A DNA stretch of 64,000 nucleotides from Prolixibacteraceae bacterium (GCA_019459525.1 JAIBEY010000069.1:54106-118105); one strand, 5' to 3'; shown: positions 44,704 through 55,051, counted from the first letter of the stretch. The notes: generated by a model from the sequence alone, not told the origin. Numbers and translations are program-made.

Positions 44704-45336
44704 TTATTCCCAGTTACCTGCATTGTTGTTTGTTTCTTCCAAGGAACCAACTTTTAATCCGGGATATTTATTGTTAGTCCTTTTTGACTCGTTAAGGTTG
44801 ATAACCAGTTGTCTTTCCAATTTACACAAAATGGTATTGTTGTGAACTTTGGCTTCGAATACCGGAACTTTAATTCCTGAACCTGTTGTGATAAATGTAG
44901 CACCTAACTGAATTTGAGCAACAGTATCTTTAACCGGAACAAATTTAATTTCATCAATTTTATAACCTTTGCCAAAAATGGTATCAATAACGCTTACCAT
45001 AACAGTATCACGAATAATTTTTCCTTCTTTCAATGCCTGTTTTTCAGTCCATCCAGCTTCAATCATACTGTCAGTTAACATACCAATTTTGCGAACTAAT
45101 GGTAGTTTTCCGGTTTTAACAAAAGTGATCAAAGTATCCCAACTGCCGGTAAATTTTCCATGTACGTCCTTATAAGCAAGCTCCGCTTTTCTGATATCTT
45201 TAAGACGGGTGATTGTTGCATCGTATCTTTCTTTCTTTTCCTTCTCGAAATCTAGAGGTTTCTCAACGCTGGAGTACAGGAAATAAGCTAGTGTCAATAC
45301 TAATGCAATAAGGACTATTTGTACGACTGTTTTCAT
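44704..45336 (-). CDS. Conserved membrane-anchored hypothetical protein
   Basis: 210 residues. One N-terminal transmembrane helix (KTVVQIVLIALVLTLAYFLY) anchors a periplasmic part; its first 60 residues (EKKERYDATITRLKDIRKAELAYKD, in part) have the look of a pilin-like or pseudopilin helix, and HGKFTGSWDTLITFVKTGKL follows. Proteins of this kind precede DUF3822 and rsmD in many Bacteroidota. First gene of the operon leading to rsmD, with a TAAATTTG promoter element 33 bases before the start. Function unknown. Confidence 0.72.
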   Translation of the reverse strand: MKTVVQIVLIALVLTLAYFLYSSVEKPLDFEKEKKERYDATITRLKDIRKAELAYKDVHGKFTGSWDTLITFVKTGKLPLVRKIGMLTDSMIEAGWTEKQALKEGKIIRDTVMVSVIDTIFGKGYKIDEIKFVPVKDTVAQIQLGATFITTGSGIKVPVFEAKVHNNTILCKLERQLVINLNESKRTNNKYPGLKVGSLEETNNNAGNWE

Positions 45337-45368
45337 CTTATAAGTTTTAAGATTGGTTTTGTTTGCCG

Positions 45369-45376
45369 CAAATTTA
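45369..45376 (-). promoter_or_regulatory. Bacteroidota -7 element for the rsmD operon
   Basis: TAAATTTG on the minus strand matches TAnnTTTG exactly and lies 33 bases before the start at 45336. The -33 box at standard spacing is not clear. Confidence 0.4.
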
Positions 45377-45425
45377 TAAAAAAAAATTATTTAGAATCTG
45401 TGGTTTTGTTTTATTTTAGCTGTTC

Positions 45426-46868
45426 ATGATAAAAAATCACATCCAGTCGGAAATACTTCGGAATTTGGGGAAATCCCCTACCTCTGGGCAGGTAGAACTT
45501 TCAGCGAAACTTGCTGATTTTGTTGCAGATTCTGATTCAGATGCTGTTTTTGTGCTTAAAGGATATGCCGGAACTGGTAAAACTACGATGTTAAGTTCGC
45601 TGGTTAAAACGTTTACATTTTTTAAATTCCGGTCAGTTTTATTGGCTCCAACCGGGCGGGCCGCAAAGGTTTTATCTGGTTATTCGGGTCATAGTGCTTA
45701 CACAATTCATAAAAGTATTTACAGGCAACAATCGTCGAGTGATGGGATGGGGCGTTTTGTTCTGAATAAAAATCTGTTTAAAGATACTTTTTTTATTGTC
45801 GATGAAGCTTCAATGGTCTCCAATACCGTTGGCGAATCATCGGTTTTCGGCTCAGGTCGATTGTTGGAAGATTTAATTGAATATGTATATTCCGGATCCA
45901 ATTGCCGTCTTCTTTTAGTTGGCGATACAGCCCAATTACCTCCCGTTGGTCTTGATGTTAGTCCTGCATTATCAAAAGGCGAACTTGAATTTTACGATCG
46001 TATCATTTTTGAATATGAATTGACCGAAGTGGTACGGCAGGATCAGAATTCCGGAATTCTATATAACGCTACATTTCTTCGGAATTTGATTACCGGAGGT
46101 GAATACATTCCTGGTTATTTCCATTTGGAATGCCAGTCTTTTAACGATATCCGAAGAATTGGCGGTGCCGATTTGATCGAAGAAATAGCTACTTGCTACG
46201 ATCGTTTTGGGTTATTTGAGACCATTGTAGTTACACGGTCGAACAAACGGGCCAATAAGTTCAATGAAGGCATACGCAGCACAATTCTGTATAAAGAAGC
46301 TGATATCTCGGTTGGCGACTTGGTCATGGTGGTGAAGAACAATTATTTTTGGCTCGAAGCGAATGAGACAATAGATTTTATTGCCAATGGAGATATTGCT
46401 GAGATAGTAACTATTTATAAATATGAAGAGTTGTATGGTTTCAGGTTTGCAAATGTTAGTTTACGATTGCTCGATTATCCGGATATTGAGTTTGACTGCA
46501 AAATAATACTTGATACCTTGACTATTGAAACAGCAGCTTTAAATACAGAACAGAGCCGCAAATTATTTGATGCCGTAGCCGAAGACTATCTTGAAATAAG
46601 GAATAAAAAGAAAAGATGGGAAAAAATAAAAGAGAATCCTTACTTTAATGCTTTGCAAGTGAAGTTTTCGTACGCTGTAACCTGCCACAAAGCACAAGGG
46701 GGGCAGTGGCCCGCGGTATTTGTAGATCAGGGCTATGTGACCGAAGAAATGTTGGATATTGAATTCTTACGGTGGTTATACACCGCATTTACCCGCCCCA
46801 CTGAACGCCTGTATCTGGTGAATTTTAATAAAGAGTTTTTTGAAGAAAAAAGTTACGGATTCAGGTAG
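45426..46868 (+). CDS. RecD-like ATP-dependent DNA helicase (superfamily 1)
   Basis: 480 residues. Walker A VLKGYAGTGKTTML (about 43-56), motif Ia LLAPTGRAAKVL (about 73-84), Walker B FFIVDEASMVSN (about 121-132), motif III LLLVGDTAQLPPVG (about 151-164), and the C-terminal UvrD-like motif SYAVTCHKAQGGQWPAVFV (about 418-436) with YTAFTRPTERLYLV (about 453-466). This is the compact RecD-type helicase conserved in Bacteroidota. A 5'-3' helicase activity is inferred from the RecD-like motifs. It stands alone, divergent from the rsmD operon and convergent with the RNase Z gene, whose stop is two bases away. Confidence 0.88.
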   Translation: MIKNHIQSEILRNLGKSPTSGQVELSAKLADFVADSDSDAVFVLKGYAGTGKTTMLSSLVKTFTFFKFRSVLLAPTGRAAKVLSGYSGHSAYTIHKSIYRQQSSSDGMGRFVLNKNLFKDTFFIVDEASMVSNTVGESSVFGSGRLLEDLIEYVYSGSNCRLLLVGDTAQLPPVGLDVSPALSKGELEFYDRIIFEYELTEVVRQDQNSGILYNATFLRNLITGGEYIPGYFHLECQSFNDIRRIGGADLIEEIATCYDRFGLFETIVVTRSNKRANKFNEGIRSTILYKEADISVGDLVMVVKNNYFWLEANETIDFIANGDIAEIVTIYKYEELYGFRFANVSLRLLDYPDIEFDCKIILDTLTIETAALNTEQSRKLFDAVAEDYLEIRNKKKRWEKIKENPYFNALQVKFSYAVTCHKAQGGQWPAVFVDQGYVTEEMLDIEFLRWLYTAFTRPTERLYLVNFNKEFFEEKSYGFR

Positions 46869-46870
46869 GT

Positions 46871-47800
46871 TTAGATGTTGAATACATCACCTTCGTTAGT
46901 CTCATAAGTTGCTTCAAAAATTGACCTTGCTTCGGCAACAATTGCTTGAGAATCTTTGTACCTTGCCGAGAAATGCCCGATAATTAACTTCCCGACTCCG
47001 GCTTTTAGTGCAACATTGGCCGCATCTTCTCCGGTGGAGTGATACGTTGTTTGCGCCAGGTCTTTATTGTCGCTGGCAAAGGTGGCTTCGTGGTATAGCA
47101 AATCTACATTTCTTACCGATCCGATGTAGGATTCGTCGAATCGGGTGTCGCTACAGAACGCATACGAGCGAGGTTTGTGCGTGCTTCTTGTAAGTTCGGC
47201 ATGTGGAATTCGTTTCCCGTCGTTGGTTGTAAAATCGCCTCCTTCTTTAATGCGTTGCCTGTCGCGAATCGGAATCTGGTATTCTTCAATTTTTGAGGCA
47301 ATTAAATTGGGTAATGGTTGCTTTTCTTCAAATCGGAATCCGCATGTGGGAATCCGGTGCGTTAATGGGAAAGAGTAAACAGATACTTTCGGGTCGTCAA
47401 ATATTTTCTGTTCTTTCTTAAAATTTAACGGGTGATAGATGATCTTAAAGCTGATGCCTTCAAAATATAAAAAGTTAATCTGTGAAGTCAGAAATCTTTG
47501 AATCTCGGAATGGGCATAAAGATGCAGGTCTTTTGTCCGGCCCAAAAGCATCATGGTTGAAATCAGGCCAATCAATCCGAAGATGTGATCGCCATGCAGA
47601 TGTGAAATAAAAATATGATTAATCTTGAAAAGGTTAATCTGGTATTTGCGCATTTGGGTTTGAGTTCCCTCGCCACAGTCAATCAAAAAAAAACGCCCAA
47701 GTACATGTAGTACCTGGGCGGTTGGGTATCTGTTTGATGTTGGTAATGCTGAACTGGTTCCGAGTATAGTCAGTTGAAACGACATTGCTTGATCTGACAT
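46871..47800 (-). CDS. rnz: Ribonuclease Z
   Basis: 309 residues, metallo-beta-lactamase fold: TILGTSSALPTSNRYPTA (about 11-28), the zinc motif H67-L-H69-G-D71-H72 in FISHLHGDHIFGL, LTHRIPTCGFRFE (about 154-166), CSDTRFDESY (about 215-224), YHEATF (about 235-240) and the C-terminal GHFSARY (about 273-279). It cuts the 3' trailer from tRNA precursors. Start could also be the Met six codons... at residue 6 (MSFQLTILG), which is the usual family N terminus. The start lies 7 bases after the STAS gene stop, so the two are co-transcribed. Confidence 0.93.
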   Translation of the reverse strand: MSDQAMSFQLTILGTSSALPTSNRYPTAQVLHVLGRFFLIDCGEGTQTQMRKYQINLFKINHIFISHLHGDHIFGLIGLISTMMLLGRTKDLHLYAHSEIQRFLTSQINFLYFEGISFKIIYHPLNFKKEQKIFDDPKVSVYSFPLTHRIPTCGFRFEEKQPLPNLIASKIEEYQIPIRDRQRIKEGGDFTTNDGKRIPHAELTRSTHKPRSYAFCSDTRFDESYIGSVRNVDLLYHEATFASDNKDLAQTTYHSTGEDAANVALKAGVGKLIIGHFSARYKDSQAIVAEARSIFEATYETNEGDVFNI

Positions 47801-47807
47801 GGTCAGG

Positions 47808-48161
47808 TTAAAGTTTTTCCATTTCCTTCAGAACTTTTTCCGCTTCTTCAACAGTTTTGGTAATTAGTAAAACTGTATGTAGCATCGAAATCCTGATAAT
47901 CTGTTCAACATCGGGCTGAAGTCCTGTAAGAACAAAGTTTCCAATTGCATCTTCGCAGAGTCGGTTTGCTACCAAAATAGCACTTAATCCGGAAGAATCA
48001 CAATAGTTACAGTTGCTAATATCCAGGATGATATTTCTTTCGCCGTTAGCATTCACAACAACAAGTTCTGATTTAAGATCAGGAGCAATAGTGGTATCCA
48101 ATCTGTAGCTCAGAACTTTAATGAGTGTATAGTCTGGTTGTTTGCTTATTTCGAAATCCAT
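47808..48161 (-). CDS. STAS domain protein (anti-sigma factor antagonist-like)
   Basis: 117 residues, a lone STAS domain with IILDISNCNYCDSSGLSAI near 44-62; the Asp-Ser-Ser-Gly motif (55-58) holds the serine phosphorylated in SpoIIAA-type antagonists. Such proteins bind anti-sigma factors or other partners when unphosphorylated. No serine kinase or phosphatase gene lies next to it; instead it is between rpsA and rnz, a conserved place in several Bacteroidota, which suggests a housekeeping role rather than a stress sigma cascade. Co-transcribed with rnz (7-base gap). Confidence 0.87.
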   Translation of the reverse strand: MDFEISKQPDYTLIKVLSYRLDTTIAPDLKSELVVVNANGERNIILDISNCNYCDSSGLSAILVANRLCEDAIGNFVLTGLQPDVEQIIRISMLHTVLLITKTVEEAEKVLKEMEKL

Positions 48162-48205
48162 AGATGCAATTTAATAAATTCTAATGGATTTGTAATAATT
48201 CAAGA

Positions 48206-50161
48206 CTAGTTTTCTTTTTGTTCGTCAGCTTCCATCTGAGACCTCAAAGCAGCCAATTCAGAAATATCTCCAAGTGTAGTTTTTTCAGCATTATTTTCTT
48301 TCACTTGTTTTACGGCTTTAGTTGTAGCTTTAGCCTGAGTTTTTCTTTTTGCTGTTTCTTCAGCTTTTTTCTCATCTTCAAATACTCTGGAGTGAGAAAG
48401 GATGATCCGTTTGGCAGCTTTAGAGAATTCGATGACTTTGAATTCCATTTTTTCTTCCAGCTGAGCCTGACTTCCGTCTTCTTTCACCAGGTGACGTGGT
48501 GTTGCAAAACCTTCAACTCCATAAGGAAGAGCAATCGTAGCTCCTTTGTCGAACAATTCAACAACAGTTCCTTCGTGTACTGAATCAACCGAGAAGATGG
48601 TTTCGAATACATCCCATGGGTTTTCTTCCAACTGTTTGTGTCCAAGGCTCAAACGACGGTTTTCTTTGTCGATATCCAAAACAACTACATCGATTTCAGA
48701 GCCAATAGCTGTGAATTCTGATGGATGTTTGATTTTTTTAGTCCAGCTTAAATCTGAAATATGGATCAAACCATCAACGCCTTCCTGAATTTCAACAAAT
48801 ACGCCGAAATTAGTGAAGTTACGAACAGATGCTTTGTGTTTTGAACCAACACCGAATAAAGTGTCGATATTCTGCCATGGGTCTGATTTCAATTGTTTGA
48901 TACCCAGTGACATTTTGCGTTCGTCGCGGTCCAGAGTTAAAATCTGAGCTTCAACTTCGTCTCCAACTTTCAGGAAGTCCTGAGCGCTGCGCAGGTGCTG
49001 AGACCATGACATTTCTGAAACGTGAATCAAACCTTCAACGCCTACAGCGATTTCAACAAAAGCACCGTAGTCGGCCATTACAACTACTTTTCCTTTTACC
49101 GAGTCACCAACTTTCAGGTCAGCGCCAAGGCTATCCCATGGGTGAGGAGTTAATTGTTTCAGACCTAAAGCGATACGTTTTTTGTCATCATCGAAGTCAA
49201 GAATAACAACGTTCAATTTCTGATCCAATTCAACGATTTCATTTGGATGAGAAATACGACCCCATGATAAGTCAGTAATATGGATCAATCCATCTACGCC
49301 ACCAAGGTCGATGAAAACACCGTATGAAGTGATATTTTTAACGGTACCTTCAAGTACTTGTCCTTTTTCGAGTTTAGAGATAATTTCTTTTTTCTGTAGC
49401 TCGAGTTCAGCCTCGATCAATGCTTTGTGAGAAACTACCACGTTACGGAATTCGTGATTGATTTTAACCACTTTGAATTCCATGGTTTTGTTCACATACA
49501 TGTCGTAATCGCGAATTGGTTTCACGTCGATCTGTGAACCTGGAAGGAATGCCTCAATTCCAAACACGTCAACGATCATACCACCTTTCGTGCGGCATTT
49601 AATAAACCCTTTGATTACTTCATCTTTGTCAAGAGCTTCGTTTACACGATCCCATGAGCGCATTGCTCTCGCTTTTTTGTGAGAAAGGATCATCTGGCCT
49701 TTTAAATCTTCAAGGCTCTCGATGTAAACTTCAACTAAATCTTTTGGTTTTAATTCCGGATTGTAACGGAATTCGTTCAAGCTGACGATACCGTCTGATT
49801 TGTAGCCAATGTCAACTACAACTTCACGCTTGTTCATCGAAATAACTCTTCCTTCAACTACTTCTTTTTCCTGAACAGTAGTTAACGTTTTTTCATAAAG
49901 AGTTTCTAAATCTTTTTTGTTTTTTCCACCGAAACCTTTGTCTTCTTCTTCTAAGGCATCCCAGTCAAATTCTGCTGGTTCGGCAACAGCAACTTTTGCT
50001 GCTTTTGGTTTTTTTTCAGCTGCAACAGGTGCAACTACTTCTTCAACGGCTGTAATTTGTTCTTCAACAACTTCCTCTACTGCCGGAGTTTGTACTTCAA
50101 CAGTTTCCTGTTGTTCGAGTTCTGCCTTTGGTTCAAGGCTCTCAGTGTTGTTTTCTACCAT
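48206..50161 (-). CDS. rpsA: 30S ribosomal protein S1
   Basis: 651 residues against 557 in E. coli. After an acidic Glu/Val/Ala-rich N-terminal extension (about 1-85) come six S1 repeats, the later ones with near-identical VDGLIHITDLSWGRISHP, VEGLIHVSEMSWSQHL, VDGLIHISDLSWTKKIKHP phrases (about 295, 380 and 468) separated by SLGIKQL/LGHKQL signatures. A Lys/Ala/Thr-rich tail follows. S1 binds mRNA on the small subunit; in Bacteroidota, where Shine-Dalgarno use is weak, it is expected to be important for initiation. A complete promoter lies upstream. Confidence 0.95.
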   Translation of the reverse strand: MVENNTESLEPKAELEQQETVEVQTPAVEEVVEEQITAVEEVVAPVAAEKKPKAAKVAVAEPAEFDWDALEEEDKGFGGKNKKDLETLYEKTLTTVQEKEVVEGRVISMNKREVVVDIGYKSDGIVSLNEFRYNPELKPKDLVEVYIESLEDLKGQMILSHKKARAMRSWDRVNEALDKDEVIKGFIKCRTKGGMIVDVFGIEAFLPGSQIDVKPIRDYDMYVNKTMEFKVVKINHEFRNVVVSHKALIEAELELQKKEIISKLEKGQVLEGTVKNITSYGVFIDLGGVDGLIHITDLSWGRISHPNEIVELDQKLNVVILDFDDDKKRIALGLKQLTPHPWDSLGADLKVGDSVKGKVVVMADYGAFVEIAVGVEGLIHVSEMSWSQHLRSAQDFLKVGDEVEAQILTLDRDERKMSLGIKQLKSDPWQNIDTLFGVGSKHKASVRNFTNFGVFVEIQEGVDGLIHISDLSWTKKIKHPSEFTAIGSEIDVVVLDIDKENRRLSLGHKQLEENPWDVFETIFSVDSVHEGTVVELFDKGATIALPYGVEGFATPRHLVKEDGSQAQLEEKMEFKVIEFSKAAKRIILSHSRVFEDEKKAEETAKRKTQAKATTKAVKQVKENNAEKTTLGDISELAALRSQMEADEQKEN

Positions 50162-50212
50162 TTAATAATCAATTAATTAATGAGTTGGACTGTATATTAA
50201 ATAAATGCGCCG

Positions 50213-50243
50213 CAAAATTAAGACTATTCCGTTATAAAACAAA
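50213..50243 (-). promoter_or_regulatory. Complete Bacteroidota promoter of rpsA
   Basis: On the minus strand TTTG (50243-50240), a 19-base spacer and TAATTTTG (50220-50213) fit the TTTG-N19-TAnnTTTG consensus. It lies 52 bases before the rpsA start. This is the best promoter in the window. Confidence 0.75.
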
Positions 50244-50381
50244 GGTTTTCAGTTAATTTTAGTTGGTCGCATATGGTCTCTTTTATTTTCTGAATTCAAT
50301 TAAATATTTTTTTTCAATGAATATAATTGAACATCTCTCTTAGTTTTTGTTTTTATTGACGACAGGTTTATTTATTATTGT

Positions 50382-50389
50382 TATTTTTG
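50382..50389 (+). promoter_or_regulatory. Bacteroidota -7 element for the nucleotide-sugar operon
   Basis: TATTTTTG matches TAnnTTTG and lies 30 bases before the ugd start at 50420. A TTG lies 23 bases upstream of it, slightly outside the common spacing. Confidence 0.5.
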
Positions 50390-50419
50390 ATTGAATCTTA
50401 AATTTAAAAAATTGAATAT

Positions 50420-51754
50420 ATGAAGATAGCAGTTGTAGGTACAGGTTACGTTGGATTAGTTTCAGGTACCTGTTTTTCGCAAACTGGGGTTGATGTTGTT
50501 TGCGTTGATGTAGATGAGCGTAAGATTAATATGCTCAATAATAGCCAGATTCCTATTTATGAGCCTGGTCTTGAAGATATTTTTAAGTACAATGTAGAAA
50601 AAGGACGTTTGTCGTTTACAACTGACCTGAAGGAAAGTTTGGTGGATGCCGAAGCTGTGTTTATTGCTGTTGGTACTCCTCCCGATGAGGATGGAAGTGC
50701 CGATCTGAAGTATGTTATTGGGGTTGCCCGAGAGATTGGACGACACATTGATCATTATATGGTAGTTGTAACAAAAAGCACTGTGCCTGTAGGTACTTCA
50801 ATGAAAGTAAAAGCTGCTATTTTGGACGAATTGAAAAAACGAAATGTTGATGTGCCTTTTGATGTAGCCTCAAACCCCGAATTTTTAAAAGAAGGAAGCG
50901 CTGTTGATGATTTTCTGAAACCTGACAGAATTGTGGTTGGAATTGAATCGCCTGATGCGGAAAAAACGATGCGGAAATTATATAAACCATTTCTGCTCAA
51001 CGGTCATCCGATATTATTCATGGATATCTCATCGTCTGAAATGACCAAGTATGCTGCAAATTCGATGTTAGCAACCAAAATCAGCTTTATGAATGATATT
51101 GCCAATCTGTGCGAATTGGTTGGTGCTGATGTAAGTATGGTGCGTAAAGGAATTGGTTCTGACGCCCGTATCGGGAATAAATTTATTTATCCGGGAACTG
51201 GCTATGGCGGTTCTTGCTTCCCCAAAGATGTACAGGCTTTGGTTCGTACGGCTGACGAATATGGACATTCGCTCGACATACTGAAGGCGGTTGAAGCCGT
51301 GAATTACAGGCAGAAAGAAGTATTGATTAAAAAAATTAAATCGCATTTCGGCGACAATTTGAAAGGATTAAAATTTGGAATGTGGGGTTTGGCATTTAAA
51401 CCTAAAACCGACGATATGCGAGAAGCACCCTCGTTGGTAATTATTGATAAGTTGCTTAAGGAAGGCGCTACAGTTGTTGCCTACGATCCTGTTGCAAAAG
51501 AGGAAGCTCATCGTATTTTAGGAGATTCAATTGTTTTCGCTAAAGATGAGTATGATGCCTGTATTGATGCTGATGCGCTTATTATTGTAACAGAATGGCC
51601 TGAATTTAGGATGCCAAATTTCAGGGTCATTGAAAAATTGTTAAAAAATAAAACCATTTTTGACGGACGAAATATATATGAACCGGAAGAAATGCAGGAT
51701 CTTAAATTCAATTATTATAGCATTGGACGGAAATCAGTTATTGTTTCTAAATAA
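50420..51754 (+). CDS. ugd: UDP-glucose 6-dehydrogenase
   Basis: 444 residues. NAD-binding [10 protein letters not shown] (7-16), [13 protein letters not shown] (84-96), the Lys of the SNPEFLKEG block (151-159), and the catalytic cysteine C266 in [14 protein letters not shown]; the C-terminal domain starts with [16 protein letters not shown]. It oxidises UDP-glucose to UDP-glucuronate. First gene of a six-gene plus-strand operon; the next gene, UDP-glucuronate decarboxylase, uses its product and starts 5 bases after its stop. Confidence 0.95.
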   Translation: MKIAVVGTGYVGLVSGTCFSQTGVDVVCVDVDERKINMLNNSQIPIYEPGLEDIFKYNVEKGRLSFTTDLKESLVDAEAVFIAVGTPPDEDGSADLKYVIGVAREIGRHIDHYMVVVTKSTVPVGTSMKVKAAILDELKKRNVDVPFDVASNPEFLKEGSAVDDFLKPDRIVVGIESPDAEKTMRKLYKPFLLNGHPILFMDISSSEMTKYAANSMLATKISFMNDIANLCELVGADVSMVRKGIGSDARIGNKFIYPGTGYGGSCFPKDVQALVRTADEYGHSLDILKAVEAVNYRQKEVLIKKIKSHFGDNLKGLKFGMWGLAFKPKTDDMREAPSLVIIDKLLKEGATVVAYDPVAKEEAHRILGDSIVFAKDEYDACIDADALIIVTEWPEFRMPNFRVIEKLLKNKTIFDGRNIYEPEEMQDLKFNYYSIGRKSVIVSK

Positions 51755-51759
51755 TTAAA

Positions 51760-52701
51760 ATGAAACGAATTCTTGTAACCGGAGGTGCCGGATTTGTAGG
51801 GTCACATTTGTGTGAAAGGCTTTTGAAAGAGGGTAATGAAGTGGTTTGTATGGACAATTATTTTACCGGGAAGAAGCAAAAAATTGTTCATCTGCTCGAT
51901 AGTCCATATTTTGAGCTTATACGGCATGATGTTACAATGCCATATTTTATAGAAGTTGATGAAATATACAATCTGGCTTGTCCGGCCTCTCCTGTTCACT
52001 ATCAGTATAATCCAATTAAGACTATAAAAACATCTGTACTGGGAGCCGTAAACATGCTTGGGTTAGCCAAGCGGGTTAAAGCAAAAATTTTACAGGCGTC
52101 AACCAGTGAAGTTTATGGCGATCCGGTCATTCATCCACAAACAGAGGATTACTGGGGCCATGTAAACCCCATAGGCATCCGCTCGTGTTACGATGAAGGG
52201 AAAAGGTGTGCCGAGTCATTATTTGTAAATTACCATTCTCAAAATAACGTGAGAATAAAAATTATCCGGATTTTTAATACTTATGGTCCTAAAATGGAGC
52301 CAAATGATGGTCGTGTTGTCTCAAATTTTATTGTTCAGGCATTGCAAAATCAAAATATAACCATCTTTGGATCCGGAAATCAAACCCGCAGTTTTCAGTA
52401 TGTTTCTGATCTAGTGGAGGGGATGATTCGGATGATGGCAACAGATGATGATTTTACCGGTCCTGTCAATATTGGTAATCCGGGGGAATTTACGATGATG
52501 GAATTGGCGCAAAATATTATTGACTTAACAGGCTCAAAATCGAAGATTGTCTATTTACCTTTGCCGGCTGACGATCCGACACAGCGGCAACCCGATATTA
52601 CGCTTGCCAAAGAAAAATTGGGAGGGTGGGAACCCAAAGTTCCTTTACGCGATGGACTAACGAGGACCATCGAATACTTTGATCAGTTATTGTCGGAATA
52701 A
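51760..52701 (+). CDS. UDP-glucuronate decarboxylase (UDP-xylose synthase)
   Basis: 313 residues, extended short-chain dehydrogenase. Rossmann motif [10 protein letters not shown] (8-17), catalytic E117 in STSEVYGDP and Y144/K148 in [11 protein letters not shown]. The phrases [12 protein letters not shown] (71-82), SCYDEGKR and [10 protein letters not shown] are those of UXS rather than RfbB or GalE. It turns UDP-glucuronate into UDP-xylose with bound NAD. The 5-base gap to ugd and the shared pathway support this call. Confidence 0.93.
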   Translation: MKRILVTGGAGFVGSHLCERLLKEGNEVVCMDNYFTGKKQKIVHLLDSPYFELIRHDVTMPYFIEVDEIYNLACPASPVHYQYNPIKTIKTSVLGAVNMLGLAKRVKAKILQASTSEVYGDPVIHPQTEDYWGHVNPIGIRSCYDEGKRCAESLFVNYHSQNNVRIKIIRIFNTYGPKMEPNDGRVVSNFIVQALQNQNITIFGSGNQTRSFQYVSDLVEGMIRMMATDDDFTGPVNIGNPGEFTMMELAQNIIDLTGSKSKIVYLPLPADDPTQRQPDITLAKEKLGGWEPKVPLRDGLTRTIEYFDQLLSE

Positions 52702-52719
52702 AGTAAAAACATAAAACAA

Positions 52720-53601
52720 ATGAAAGGTATCGTTTTAGCAGGAGGATCGGGTACACGCTTGTATCCGATAACAAAAAGTATATCGAAACAAATCATTCCG
52801 ATCTACGATAAACCAATGATTTATTACCCGTTATCAGTATTGATGCTGGCCGGTATCCATGAAATCCTGATTATTTCGACACCGAAGGATATTCATTTGT
52901 ATCAGGATTTGCTGGAAGATGGCAGCCAGTTGGGATTAAAACTCGAATACGCTATTCAGCCTTCTCCTGATGGACTTGCTCAGGCTTTTACCATTGGCGA
53001 AAAGTTTATTGGCGATGATTCTGTTTGTATGGTCTTAGGCGACAATATCTTCTATGGATATAATTTCAGTTCTATACTGGAAGATGCCGCAGCATTAAAA
53101 GATGGCGCAATTGTATTTGGCTATTATGTGAATGACCCGGAAAGATACGGTGTAGCCGAATTTGATGACACCGGAAAAGTTTTGTCGATAGAAGAAAAAC
53201 CGTTACAGCCGAAATCCAATTATGCGGTAACCGGATTGTATTTTTATAGTAATGATGTAATTCAGAAAGCATTGAATCTGAAACCATCAAAACGTGGAGA
53301 ATTGGAGATTACCGATTTAAACCGGTTGTATCTGGAAGAAGGCCGGTTGAAAATGAAATTGCTCGGACGTGGTTTTGCCTGGCTGGATACCGGAACTCAC
53401 GAAAGCTTGATGCAAGCCTCTAATTTCATCCATACGATTGAAGAACGTCAGGGATTGAAAGTATCGTGTATCGAGGAAATAGCCTTTTTGAAGGGATATA
53501 TTACCAAAGAACAACTACTAAAGTTGGCTGAGCCATTAAAGAAAAACCAATATGGAGAATATTTAATAAAACTCGCCAACAGAAAGGTGTTGTCATTTTA
53601 A
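52720..53601 (+). CDS. rfbA: Glucose-1-phosphate thymidylyltransferase
   Basis: 293 residues, standard RfbA length. Nucleotide-binding [18 protein letters not shown] (2-19), then [17 protein letters not shown] (22-38), the metal-binding D in VLGDNIFYG (about 107-115), and EEKP in [13 protein letters not shown] (about 158-170). It joins dTTP and glucose-1-phosphate to form dTDP-glucose, the first step of dTDP-L-rhamnose synthesis. It follows the UXS gene by 18 bases. Confidence 0.95.
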   Translation: MKGIVLAGGSGTRLYPITKSISKQIIPIYDKPMIYYPLSVLMLAGIHEILIISTPKDIHLYQDLLEDGSQLGLKLEYAIQPSPDGLAQAFTIGEKFIGDDSVCMVLGDNIFYGYNFSSILEDAAALKDGAIVFGYYVNDPERYGVAEFDDTGKVLSIEEKPLQPKSNYAVTGLYFYSNDVIQKALNLKPSKRGELEITDLNRLYLEEGRLKMKLLGRGFAWLDTGTHESLMQASNFIHTIEERQGLKVSCIEEIAFLKGYITKEQLLKLAEPLKKNQYGEYLIKLANRKVLSF

Positions 53602-53617
53602 CAATCTACAAATAATA

Positions 53618-54178
53618 ATGAAGATAATTGAAACTCCAATCCCGGGACTCTTAATCATAGAACCCCGGGTTTTTGCTGATGAAAGGGGATATTTTTTTGA
53701 AAGTTTCAGCGAAACCAAATTTGCCGAAAACGGGTTGATTTCCAGATTTGTTCAGGATAATGAATCCAAATCGCATTACGGTGTAATTCGCGGCTTACAT
53801 TACCAGTTGGCGCCGTATGCACAAACCAAACTGATCAGGGTGGTGCGTGGTACCGTTTACGATGTCGCTGTCGATTTACGCGAAGGATCACCAACATTTG
53901 GTCAGTGGTATGGGCTTATCGTCAGTGCCAGCAACAAAAAGCAATTTTATATTCCGAAAGGATTTGCACACGGTTTTTCGGTGCTGAGCGAATATGCCAT
54001 ATTCTCGTATAAATGCGATGAGTTCTACAATCCAAAGGCTGAAAGAGGTATTCGGTATGATGACCCTGCTTTGAACATTGACTGGAGGTTACCCGCCGAA
54101 CTATCGGTGATTTCAGATAAAGACAAGGTTCACCCAGCTTTAGCTGATGCTGAAATGAACTTTAAATTCGAAAAATAA
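53618..54178 (+). CDS. rfbC: dTDP-4-dehydrorhamnose 3,5-epimerase
   Basis: 186 residues, cupin fold. The start PGLLIIEPRVFADERGYFFE (9-28), catalytic base H61 in VIRGLHYQ, Y137 in DEFYNPKAERGIRYDDP, and the FYIPKGFAHGFSVLS strand (110-124) are all present. It epimerises C3 and C5 of dTDP-4-keto-6-deoxyglucose. Its TAA stop shares one base with the ATG of rfbD (TAATG), so the two are translationally coupled. Confidence 0.95.
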   Translation: MKIIETPIPGLLIIEPRVFADERGYFFESFSETKFAENGLISRFVQDNESKSHYGVIRGLHYQLAPYAQTKLIRVVRGTVYDVAVDLREGSPTFGQWYGLIVSASNKKQFYIPKGFAHGFSVLSEYAIFSYKCDEFYNPKAERGIRYDDPALNIDWRLPAELSVISDKDKVHPALADAEMNFKFEK

Positions 54179-55044
54179 TGACAAAAATACTCGTTACAGG
54201 AGCCAACGGACAATTAGGTTCTGAGATCAATAAAATTTCAGGACAATTTTCCGGATTGGAGTTTTGCTTTACCGATGTGGCAGAGTTGGATATTACCAAT
54301 CCGGAAAAAGTAGCCGAGTTTTTGTCTGGCTTTAAACCCGATTTTCTGGTTAATTGTGCAGCCTACACCAATGTTGACAAGGCTGAAACAGATGTTGCTA
54401 CAGCTACATTGTTAAACGCTACGGCTGTCGGTATTCTGGCCGAACAATCGGCAAAAACCGGATGTAAAATGATTCATGTTTCGACCGATTATGTGTTTGA
54501 TGGAAATGGACCAAGACCTTACAGGGAAGATGATCGGGTTGATCCGCAATCAGCCTATGGAAGAACCAAGTTGGAAGGAGAATTACTTTGCCGGAAGTTT
54601 AATCCGGAAAGCCTGATTATTCGCACGTCCTGGTTGTATTCTGCTTTTGGCAATAACTTTGTGAAAACGATGGTGCGTTTGGGAAACGAACGATCGGAGT
54701 TGGGCGTAATTGCCGACCAGATTGGGACTCCAACCAACGCTGCTGATCTGGCAAGCGCCATTTTAACAATTATTTCATCGGTCAAGTCTGGCGAAAAAGC
54801 ATTTGTAGCGGGAATTTACCACTACTCGAACGAAGGCGTTGCCAGTTGGTACGATTTTACCAAAGCAATTTTTGATATCGCCGAAATAAACTGTTTTGTG
54901 AAACCGATTGCAACCGAAGATTACCCGTCTCCGGTTCAGCGTCCACCTTACAGTGTCATGAATAAATCGAAAATTAAACTTATTTTTGGCTTGAGAATTC
55001 CTTATTGGAGGGATAGCTTAACCGAATATTTTCAGAAAAAATAA
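54178..55044 (+). CDS. rfbD: dTDP-4-dehydrorhamnose reductase
   Basis: 288 residues. NADPH motif VTGANGQLGSE (6-16), VNCAAYTNVDKAE (58-70), VSTDYVFDG (101-109), and the catalytic Y127/K131 in SAYGRTKLEGE; IRTSWLYS follows. It reduces dTDP-4-keto-rhamnose to dTDP-L-rhamnose. rfbA, rfbC and rfbD are adjacent here, but rfbB (dTDP-glucose 4,6-dehydratase) is not in the window, so that step must be encoded elsewhere. The next gene begins 7 bases after its stop. Confidence 0.95.
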   Translation: MTKILVTGANGQLGSEINKISGQFSGLEFCFTDVAELDITNPEKVAEFLSGFKPDFLVNCAAYTNVDKAETDVATATLLNATAVGILAEQSAKTGCKMIHVSTDYVFDGNGPRPYREDDRVDPQSAYGRTKLEGELLCRKFNPESLIIRTSWLYSAFGNNFVKTMVRLGNERSELGVIADQIGTPTNAADLASAILTIISSVKSGEKAFVAGIYHYSNEGVASWYDFTKAIFDIAEINCFVKPIATEDYPSPVQRPPYSVMNKSKIKLIFGLRIPYWRDSLTEYFQKK

Positions 55045-55051
55045 CAACAAT

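Noticed and set aside
48907..49206. Plus-strand frame inside rpsA
   Set aside because: It is a shadow of the repeated S1 domains on the opposite strand; the same holds for other long antisense frames in the kinase genes and in guaA.
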